NCBI GenBank assembly: GCA_019509685.1
Contig: JAEKLU010000088.1
Span: 1-6,741, forward strand
DNA: 6,741 nt
DNA from: Mesorhizobium sp.
GTDB taxonomy: Bacteria; Pseudomonadota; Alphaproteobacteria; Rhizobiales; Rhizobiaceae
Direction: 5' to 3'
Numbering within the stretch: position 1 is the stretch's first letter; every line of letters begins with the position of its first letter. A program made the position numbers and the translations under genes. Shown here one piece after another: positions 1-4,610 of this stretch. The notes beneath the pieces are model-generated. The model was not told the origin of the DNA and ran no database searches. It worked only from the letters and a program-made list of their open reading frames with translations.

Positions 1-201
1 CTGAAGTCCGGCAAATATGCCGGCAAGACCATCGGCTCGCTGAAAGCGGCCGGCGAGAACAAGTACACGGGCAACATCACCGACCCGGCGAACGACAAGA
101 CCTATTCCGGCAAGGCGACGCTTGCCGGCACCTCGCTGAAGATGAGCGGCTGCGTGCTGGGCGGCCTGATCTGCAAGAGCCAGACCTGGCACAAGCTCTG
201 A
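1..201 (+). CDS. DUF2147 domain protein, C-terminal part
   Basis: The window opens inside this gene, and frame 1 gives 66 residues before a TGA at 199-201. The segment reads like the C-terminal half of a DUF2147 protein (PF09917): a Gly/Lys-rich stretch, then the motif TDPANDKTYSGKATL, then the conserved end GCVLGGLICKSQTW followed by HKL. DUF2147 proteins are small exported proteins, usually 110-150 residues, of unknown biochemical function and common in Rhizobiales. The two cysteines in the C-terminal motif (GCVLGGLIC) fit a periplasmic disulfide, which is an inference. The start, signal peptide and promoter lie outside the window. A strong intrinsic terminator begins 22 bp after the stop, so this gene ends its transcription unit. 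The family call is from recognition of the motif, without a profile search. Confidence 0.88.
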   Translation: MKSGKYAGKTIGSLKAAGENKYTGNITDPANDKTYSGKATLAGTSLKMSGCVLGGLICKSQTWHKL

Positions 202-222
202 TCGCTGCCAGCGGATCATGCG

Positions 223-254
223 AAACGGGGCCCAAGCGGCCCCGTTTTCTTTTT
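223..254 (+). terminator. Rho-independent terminator of the DUF2147 gene
   Basis: A perfect 10-bp stem, AAACGGGGCC (223-232) with GGCCCCGTTT (238-247), closes a 5-nt loop and runs directly into a T-rich tract (245-254, broken by one C). It begins 22 bp after the stop codon, which is textbook intrinsic-terminator geometry. It should insulate the small ORFs downstream from the DUF2147 transcript. Confidence 0.93.
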
Positions 255-271
255 GGGGCCGACTGGCTTCG

Positions 272-302
272 GAGCGCCGGCACCCGCCGCGCGCCGGCGC
301 TC
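272..302. repeat. Perfect 10-bp inverted repeat with 11-nt loop
   Basis: GAGCGCCGGC (272-281) is the exact reverse complement of GCCGGCGCTC (293-302), with an 11-nt GC-rich spacer. There is no T-run on either side, so it is not a classical intrinsic terminator on either strand. It lies 18 bp past the terminator tract and about 95 bp upstream of the first small ORF. It could be an mRNA-stability hairpin, a DNA-binding site or a remnant of an intergenic palindromic element; the sequence alone does not decide. Confidence 0.6.
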
Positions 303-332
303 AAGTCCCGTCAACCAATTTGAACCGCAGAT

Positions 333-374
333 GAATGCCGGTCTCAGAACCGGTTCAGAGGCATTTTGGCATTC
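333..374 (+). promoter_or_regulatory. Cluster of overlapping inverted repeats before small ORF 1
   Basis: GAATGCC (333-339) can pair with GGCATTC (368-374, 7 bp), and its AATGCC part can instead pair with GGCATT (360-365). The two pairings exclude each other. Inside them lie CCGGT (338-342) with ACCGG (349-353), and the 10-bp palindrome GAACCGGTTC (347-356). The cluster ends 12 bp before the ribosome-binding site of the small ORF at 399. If transcribed it would fold in the 5' leader; as DNA it could be an operator. A regulatory role is inferred. Confidence 0.35.
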
Positions 375-398
375 TCTCCCGCATTGAAGGAGAGAGAC

Positions 399-551
399 AT
401 GCTTGCCCGTCGCTTCACCATCGTCTGCCTGCTGACGAGCCTGTTCGGCATGGGCTTCGCCATGCTCGTGGCGCAAGCCGGACGTCCGGCGCGCTCATGG
501 GAAATAGCCGGCAGCTGCCGTCCGAATTGCGTGAACCAATTCAATCGCTGA
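399..551 (+). CDS. small exported protein, 50 aa, unknown function
   Basis: A 50-residue ORF that I do not recognise. The ATG at 399 is chosen because a strong Shine-Dalgarno AAGGAG (387-392) sits 6 nt upstream; an in-frame TTG at 366 would overlap the upstream inverted repeats and lacks a ribosome site. The protein has a basic start (MLARR), a hydrophobic core over about residues 6-26 and a plausible signal-peptidase site after AQA (residue 27). This would leave a mature peptide of only about 23 residues, ending with a Cys pair (CRPNC, C40 and C44) that could form a disulfide. It might equally stay as a single-pass membrane peptide. A second small exported ORF follows after 48 bp, suggesting co-transcription. 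No terminator is visible between them. Confidence 0.6.
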   Translation: MLARRFTIVCLLTSLFGMGFAMLVAQAGRPARSWEIAGSCRPNCVNQFNR

Positions 552-599
552 AACGACCAAGATGAAACAAGTTAGCTGAAAACCGGGGACGCCACGACC

Positions 600-803
600 A
601 TGAACCGCTTCACCACCCTTGCCGCGACGAGCCTCCGGCTGCTGCCGCGGGCGACCCTCTTCCTGATGCTGCTCGCCGTCCCGGTGCTGGCAATGCCGAT
701 GATGCGTGCCGATACCGGCCACAGGATCGAGGCGCCGGCGCATAAGGACAGGAGCGTCGGCTTCGTGCTGCTCATCAGCCTGCAACGCGGGCAAGCTTCA
801 TAG
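600..803 (+). CDS. small exported or membrane protein, 67 aa, unknown function
   Basis: A 67-residue ORF from ATG 600 to TAG 801-803 that I do not recognise. Codon third positions are overwhelmingly G or C, like the confirmed genes nearby, which supports real coding. Residues 1-17 are basic and polar, residues 18-31 are strongly hydrophobic (ATLFLMLLAVPVLA), and a signal-peptidase site is plausible near residue 31. A second, weaker hydrophobic run (VGFVLLISL) lies near the C-terminus. The ribosome site is weak: GGGGA at 585-589, 10 nt from the ATG. It follows the 50-aa ORF by 48 bp in the same direction, so the two may form a small operon. An 18-bp dyad begins 10 bp after its stop. The minus strand here is also open but looks like a shadow. 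Confidence 0.5.
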   Translation: MNRFTTLAATSLRLLPRATLFLMLLAVPVLAMPMMRADTGHRIEAPAHKDRSVGFVLLISLQRGQAS

Positions 804-812
804 GCGGTCAGG

Positions 813-830
813 TGACGTCGAGCGACGTCA
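813..830. promoter_or_regulatory. Perfect 18-bp dyad between small ORF 2 and amn
   Basis: TGACGTCG (813-820) and CGACGTCA (823-830) are exact reverse complements separated by two bases. The 2-bp spacer is too short for a normal RNA hairpin loop without opening inner pairs, and no T-run follows, so a protein-binding site is at least as likely as a terminator. It lies about 105 bp upstream of the amn start. No regulator can be named. Confidence 0.4.
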
Positions 831-922
831 ATCGCGACGCGCCTTGAGCCCTGCGTCCAAGAAAAACTCAACTTCACACCTCTCTCAGGCTCGTCTCCCC
901 TCCCAACCGTCATCCTGAGTCT

Positions 923-928
923 CTATAT
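923..928 (+). promoter_or_regulatory. possible -10 element directly upstream of amn
   Basis: CTATAT matches the -10 consensus described for rhizobial housekeeping sigma promoters (CTTGAC, 17-bp spacer, CTATAT). It ends 6 bp before the amn ATG, so initiation would fall at or next to the start codon and give a leaderless mRNA. No convincing -35 is present at 16-18 bp (positions 899-906 are C-rich), so this is tentative. Confidence 0.25.
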
Positions 929-934
929 TGAGCC

Positions 935-2437
935 ATGGAAAAGCGAATCTACCCCCAAGCTATCGAATCGGTCGTCATGCCGGAGCCTTTCGGCAAGCAA
1001 AGCTTCGGCGACGCCAAAAAGGCCGTCGCGGCGCTGCAGACGCTCTACGACCGCAACACCAAATTCCTGCGCGACTCCTTCGCCGCACTTGCCGCCGGCG
1101 GCGACGAGGGCAAGCGCTACCGCGCCTTCTATCCGCAGATTGCCGTCACCACGAACTCGTTCAGCCAGGTCGACTCCCGCCAGGCCTATGGCCACATGCC
1201 GACGCCGGGGAACTTCGCCACCACGATCACGCAGCCGCTGCTGTTCGAGAATTACCTCACCGAGCAGTTGAAGCTGATCATGCGCAATCACGGCGTGTCG
1301 GTGACGGTGTCGGAATCGACGACGCCGATCCCGCTGCATTTCGCCTTCCTCGAAGGCACCTATGTCGACGGCGCCGCCGCCGAGCGCATCAAGCGGCCGA
1401 TCCGCGACCTGTTCGATGTGCCCGACCTCGACGGCACCGACGACCAGATCGCCAACGGCACCTTCGAGGTGGCGTTCGGCGAGCCGAGGCCGCTGGCGCC
1501 GTTCACCGCGCAGCGCATCGACTATTCGCTGCACCGCATGACACATTACACGGCGACCAGCCCGCAGCATTTCCAGAATTTCGTGCTGTTCACCAACTAC
1601 CAGTTCTACATCGACGAGTTCGTCGCGCGGGCCCGAGACCAGATGGCCAACGGCGGCGGGGGCTATTCCGAGTTCGTTGAACCCGGCAATGTGGTGACCA
1701 AGGCTGGAGCCGCCGCGCCGAGCGAAGGCTCGCCCCCGCCGCGCCTGCCGCAGATGCCGGCCTATCATTTGAAGAAGCCCGGCCATGGCGGCATCACCAT
1801 GGTCAATATCGGCGTCGGTCCGTCCAATGCCAAAACCATCACCGATCATATCGCGGTGCTCAGGCCACACGCCTGGCTGATGCTTGGCCATTGCGCCGGC
1901 CTGCGCAACACGCAGGCGCTTGGCGACTATGTGCTGGCGCATGCCTATGTGCGCGAAGACCACGTGCTGGACGACGATCTGCCGGTCTGGGTGCCGATCC
2001 CGCCGCTGGCCGAGATCCAGGTGGCGCTGCAGGAGGCGGTAGCCGAGGTAACCGGCCTGTCCGGTTACGACCTCAAGCGTATCATGCGTACCGGCACCGT
2101 CGCCACCATCGACAACCGCAACTGGGAGCTGCGCGACCAGCGCGGGCCGGTGCAGCGCCTGTCGCAGTCGCGCGCCATCGCGCTCGACATGGAATCGGCC
2201 ACCATCGCCGCCAACGGCTTCCGCTTCCGCGTGCCCTATGGAACGCTGCTGTGCGTCTCCGACAAGCCGCTGCATGGCGAGTTGAAGCTGCCCGGCATGG
2301 CGACCGAATTCTACAAGCGGCAGGTGGCGCAGCATCTCACCATCGGCATCCGGGCGATGGAGAAGCTCGCCGAAATGCCGATGGAGCGGCTACATTCGCG
2401 CAAACTCAGAAGCTTTTCCGAGACGGCCTTCCAATAA
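935..2437 (+). CDS. amn: AMP nucleosidase
   Basis: A 500-residue protein clearly recognisable as AMP nucleosidase (E. coli Amn is 484 aa). It hydrolyses AMP to adenine and ribose 5-phosphate in the cytoplasm, linking adenylate pools to purine salvage. The N-terminal AMN-specific domain covers roughly residues 20-240 and the phosphorylase-like catalytic domain roughly 275-485. Conserved stretches match E. coli closely: VNIGVGPSNAKT (290-301), LMLGHCAGLR, DYVLAHAYVR, RTGTVATIDNRNWELR, DMESATIAA (418-426) and VSDKPLHGE (441-449). D443 corresponds to the catalytic Asp428 of E. coli. The C-terminus (LHSRKLRSFSETAFQ) also follows the family. Between the domains, residues 249-273 form an Ala/Pro-rich linker. 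The ATG at 935 has no visible Shine-Dalgarno; an in-frame Met15 is an alternative. It is separated from both neighbours, so probably transcribed alone. Confidence 0.97.
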   Translation: MEKRIYPQAIESVVMPEPFGKQSFGDAKKAVAALQTLYDRNTKFLRDSFAALAAGGDEGKRYRAFYPQIAVTTNSFSQVDSRQAYGHMPTPGNFATTITQPLLFENYLTEQLKLIMRNHGVSVTVSESTTPIPLHFAFLEGTYVDGAAAERIKRPIRDLFDVPDLDGTDDQIANGTFEVAFGEPRPLAPFTAQRIDYSLHRMTHYTATSPQHFQNFVLFTNYQFYIDEFVARARDQMANGGGGYSEFVEPGNVVTKAGAAAPSEGSPPPRLPQMPAYHLKKPGHGGITMVNIGVGPSNAKTITDHIAVLRPHAWLMLGHCAGLRNTQALGDYVLAHAYVREDHVLDDDLPVWVPIPPLAEIQVALQEAVAEVTGLSGYDLKRIMRTGTVATIDNRNWELRDQRGPVQRLSQSRAIALDMESATIAANGFRFRVPYGTLLCVSDKPLHGELKLPGMATEFYKRQVAQHLTIGIRAMEKLAEMPMERLHSRKLRSFSETAFQ

Positions 2438-2474
2438 GCGATCATTGTCGAACAGGGCGAGGCAATCGGTCTTC

Positions 2475-2502
2475 TTGCTTGAGCCGCAATTTGGCCGATA
2501 AG
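2475..2502 (+). promoter_or_regulatory. candidate promoter of the EEP-family gene
   Basis: TTGCTT (2475-2480) and GATAAG (2497-2502) are separated by 16 bp and resemble -35 and -10 elements. Initiation would fall near 2509, leaving a short leader of about 20 nt that includes the GGAG at 2521-2524. The fit to consensus is moderate. It would let the gene be expressed independently of amn, which ends 91 bp before the gene starts. Confidence 0.3.
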
Positions 2503-2528
2503 CGATCCGAACAAGCGATCGGAGCGAG

Positions 2529-3551
2529 ATGACAACAGGCGGTGCGCGCTTGAGCATGATGGCTCAGCTGACATTCCTGGCGATGACGGCGTTCTCGGCA
2601 GCACTCATGGCCGGGTTCTTCGGCGCGCTGCATCCGGCCTTCGATTCCTTCTCGCATTTCCGTATGCATCTGAGCCTGCTGACGGCGCTTCTGGCGTTGC
2701 CGCTGCTGGCCAGCTCCTATCGGCTGCAGGCGGTCGCGGCACTTGTGTTTGCCATCGCATGTTTTGCTACGACGACAGGCGCGCTGCCCAGATTGTCACC
2801 GCAGGCGGTGGCCAAGCCGACGGACCGGATGGTCTACAGCCTGCTGCAGATGAACCTGCGCTTCAACAATCCGACGCCGAAGAAGGTGTTGTCGCTGATC
2901 GGCCGGACCAATCCGGACGTCATCACCCTCGACGAAGTGTCGGGAATGTGGGCGACCGAGCTCGGCTATATCAAGGACGCCTACCCATACCGCATCCTGT
3001 GCGACTACCCCAATGGCGTGTTCGGCGTCGCGCTCTTGTCGCGCCGGCCGTTTGCCGCCGGCACCGCGCCGCATTGCGAACCGCGGGGAGCGATGGCGAT
3101 CGCCACGATCGATTTCAGCGGCATCCCGGTCGACGTCGCCGCGATCCATCTGAGCTGGCCGTGGCCGAAGGAGCAGTACTGGCAGATCGGTGAACTGGCG
3201 CAGCCGCTGGCAGCGCTCGGCGAGACCGCTGTCATGGCCGGCGACTGCAACGCCGTGCCGTGGAGCGCCGCCGTGCGGCGGGTGGCGCGGCTTGGCGGGC
3301 TGACGCTGATGCCCTCGGCCGGTCCGACCTGGATCCACCGGACGCTGCCCGATTTCCTGCGCCGCTATGCCGGCCTGCCGATCGACCAGGTGTTCAGCAA
3401 GGGCGGCGTAGCGATCCTGTCGTCGACCCGCCTGGAAGATACCGGCTCCGACCATCTGCCGGTGCTGGTCGAATTCACGCTGCGGCCCGACGACAAGCCT
3501 CAGGAAGAGCATGAGTCCGCGTTGGCGGCGAACGACCTGCCAGGCAAGTAG
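2529..3551 (+). CDS. membrane-anchored endonuclease/exonuclease/phosphatase family protein
   Basis: A 340-residue protein with three hydrophobic segments (about residues 11-33, 46-62 and 67-85) followed by an endonuclease/exonuclease/phosphatase domain (PF03372) from about residue 103 to 327. The metal-dependent active-site motifs appear in order: N109 in QMNLR, E136 in TLDEV, H207 in AAIHLSW, D239 and N241 in GDCNAVPWS, D286 in IDQVF, and D308-H309 in GSDHLPVLVEF. All expected catalytic positions therefore seem intact. The architecture resembles YafD-like proteins. The family includes nucleases, phosphodiesterases and lipid or sugar phosphatases, so the substrate cannot be told. With an odd number of membrane segments the domain may face the periplasm, which is an inference. 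The start at 2529 has GGAG (2521-2524) 4 nt upstream; Met at 2556 or 2559 is possible. It converges with the DUF922 gene. Confidence 0.9.
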   Translation: MTTGGARLSMMAQLTFLAMTAFSAALMAGFFGALHPAFDSFSHFRMHLSLLTALLALPLLASSYRLQAVAALVFAIACFATTTGALPRLSPQAVAKPTDRMVYSLLQMNLRFNNPTPKKVLSLIGRTNPDVITLDEVSGMWATELGYIKDAYPYRILCDYPNGVFGVALLSRRPFAAGTAPHCEPRGAMAIATIDFSGIPVDVAAIHLSWPWPKEQYWQIGELAQPLAALGETAVMAGDCNAVPWSAAVRRVARLGGLTLMPSAGPTWIHRTLPDFLRRYAGLPIDQVFSKGGVAILSSTRLEDTGSDHLPVLVEFTLRPDDKPQEEHESALAANDLPGK

Positions 3552-3568
3552 CCCGGCTGAGCATGGCT

Positions 3569-3604
3569 GTCGTGTTCTTGGGGCGAAGACCCGAGGATAA
3601 CGAC
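3569..3604. terminator. weak two-part hairpin between convergent genes
   Basis: The 63-bp gap between two converging stop codons contains CTTGGG (3577-3582) that can pair with CCCGAG (3590-3595, one G-U) around a 7-nt loop, flanked by an outer pair GTCGT (3569-3573) and ACGAC (3600-3604). The position suits a shared bidirectional terminator, but neither strand has a T-run after it, so the call is weak. Confidence 0.3.
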
Positions 3605-3614
3605 GGGCCGACCG

Positions 3615-4208
3615 TCAAGGCTTGATCAAAGCCAAGACCAGATGCTCGACATGGCCGCCGCCACGATGTTCCGTCACATCGAACGCCTTCTGCTTCGCCT
3701 CATACTGCGCGGAGACGGCCTCGATGCGGCGCCCCGCTTCACGGCGCGCCTTGCTGCAGGACGGGTCGTCGGTGGTTTCGAGGCCGACGGCCGACCGCTC
3801 GGCGGCGCGCATCATGTCCCTGGCAAGACGGCCATGGGTCGCCTCGTGAGCGTGTGTGCCCGCCATAAACCGGCTCCAACGCCTTTTCAGTGCCGGCGAC
3901 ATCGGCGAAACGACGCGGGGAAAGGTGAAGACCAGGTCCATCGTGCCGTTTGCCTGCCGCACCCGGCACGAGCCGTTGCGCCGGAGCATCACGAGATCCC
4001 AGCTGGCGCTATAGGCGGTCAGGGCGATGGCGTGCGCCATGAAGCCACGTTTCGGACCCTTGCGATTGATGTTCTGGATGAGCTCGATGCCGGAAGCGCC
4101 GGTGACGTCATATGTGCGCGTTTCGACCCGGATCTTGCTGCCGGCCATGGCCTGCGGCGCATACAGCGCGGCGACGGCAACAAGACACGTCAAAACCTTC
4201 AATCGCAT
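3615..4208 (-). CDS. secreted DUF922 protein, predicted Zn-dependent protease
   Basis: The ATG at 4208 is preferred over an upstream in-frame ATG at 4241 because GGGGAG (4220-4215) lies 6 nt upstream and translation from here begins with a clean signal peptide: MRLK, a hydrophobic core and APQAMA, with cleavage likely after residue 22. The 197-residue product matches the DUF922 family (PF06037), annotated as predicted Zn-dependent proteases of unknown substrate. The key feature is HEATH at residues 121-125, an HExxH zinc-binding motif, preceded by a Trp-containing region (RRWSRFMAGTHA) as in relatives. Two mature cysteines (C81, C151) could form a disulfide in the periplasm. The C-terminus is His-rich (EHRGGGHVEH). 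The gene lies downstream of ETF-QO on the same strand but is separated by a 372-bp repeat-filled gap, so co-transcription is doubtful. Proteolytic activity is a family prediction only. Confidence 0.85.
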   Translation of the reverse strand: MRLKVLTCLVAVAALYAPQAMAGSKIRVETRTYDVTGASGIELIQNINRKGPKRGFMAHAIALTAYSASWDLVMLRRNGSCRVRQANGTMDLVFTFPRVVSPMSPALKRRWSRFMAGTHAHEATHGRLARDMMRAAERSAVGLETTDDPSCSKARREAGRRIEAVSAQYEAKQKAFDVTEHRGGGHVEHLVLALIKP

Positions 4209-4251
4209 TTGTCTCTCCCCTGTCCGCGGAGAAAGAACCACAACAACGCTT

Positions 4252-4316
4252 CGGCTTCAACAGTATCGGCCAGCCGCTTCACATACGCTGGTGAACGGCC
4301 CGCTCCGCTTTTCCCG
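4252..4316. repeat. probable decayed extra copy of the 76-bp repeat
   Basis: This stretch aligns with the neighbouring repeat unit in order but with many substitutions and small gaps. The best block is 4279-4292 (TCACATACGCTGGT), which matches 12 of 14 bases of the unit, and 4305-4316 echoes the end of the unit (CCG, a T-run at 4309-4312, then a GC-rich joint). It lies in phase immediately before copy 1. It reaches to within about 45 bp of the DUF922 start codon and may carry part of that gene's promoter. The homology was judged by eye. Confidence 0.4.
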
Positions 4317-4610
4317 GGCGGCGGTCGAGACGGCCCGGTCGGCAGCCGGGCTCACATGCCCTGGTAGACCGGGCCTTCGCCGGCTTTTTCTAGGCGGCGG
4401 TCGAGACGGCCCGGCCGGCAGTGAGGCTCACATGCCTTGGTAGACCGGGCCTTCGCCGGCTTTTTCTAGGCGGCGGTCGAGACGGCCCGGCCGGCAGTGA
4501 GGCTCACATGCCCTGGTAGACCGGGCCTTCGCCGGCTTTTTTCTGGGCGGCGGTCGAGACGGCCCGGCCGGCAGTGAGGCTCACATGCCCTGGTAGACCG
4601 GGCCTTCGCC
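4317..4610. repeat. 76/77-bp tandem repeat derived from the 3' end of the ETF-QO gene
   Basis: Four units start at 4317, 4393, 4469 and 4546 (periods 76, 76 and 77 bp; the extra base lengthens a T-run). The last is partial (65 bp to 4610) and overlaps the end of the ETF-QO gene. Read on the minus strand, every unit contains the terminal codons EGPVYQGM and the TGA stop of that gene, plus 3' flank. Over the shared 65 bp, copy 3 is identical to the gene copy, copy 2 has one change (synonymous in the coding part), and copy 1 has four changes. Each unit holds GGCCCGG and CCGGGCC arms around a smaller palindrome; copies 1-3 end on the + strand with GCCGGC and five or six Ts. The small differences between copies argue against a simple assembly error. 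Function is unknown. Confidence 0.93.

Noticed and set aside
495..913. Minus-strand open frames of 99 and 113 codons opposite the second small ORF
   Set aside because: Neither has a good ribosome site or recognisable motif, and the + strand frame has the better codon third positions and an export signal; they look like shadows.
923..2335. A 470-codon open frame on the minus strand opposite amn
   Set aside because: It lies wholly antisense to a certain gene, has no recognisable domain, and long antisense frames are expected in GC-rich genes with strong third-position bias.
3642..4443. Two + strand open frames (241 and 138 codons) opposite DUF922 and running into the repeat array
   Set aside because: They are antisense to a gene with a signal peptide, ribosome site and catalytic motif; their C-terminal similarity to each other only reflects the 76-bp repeat.
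4317..4610. The array as a CRISPR
   Set aside because: The units are contiguous with no unique spacers and one of them is the end of a protein gene.
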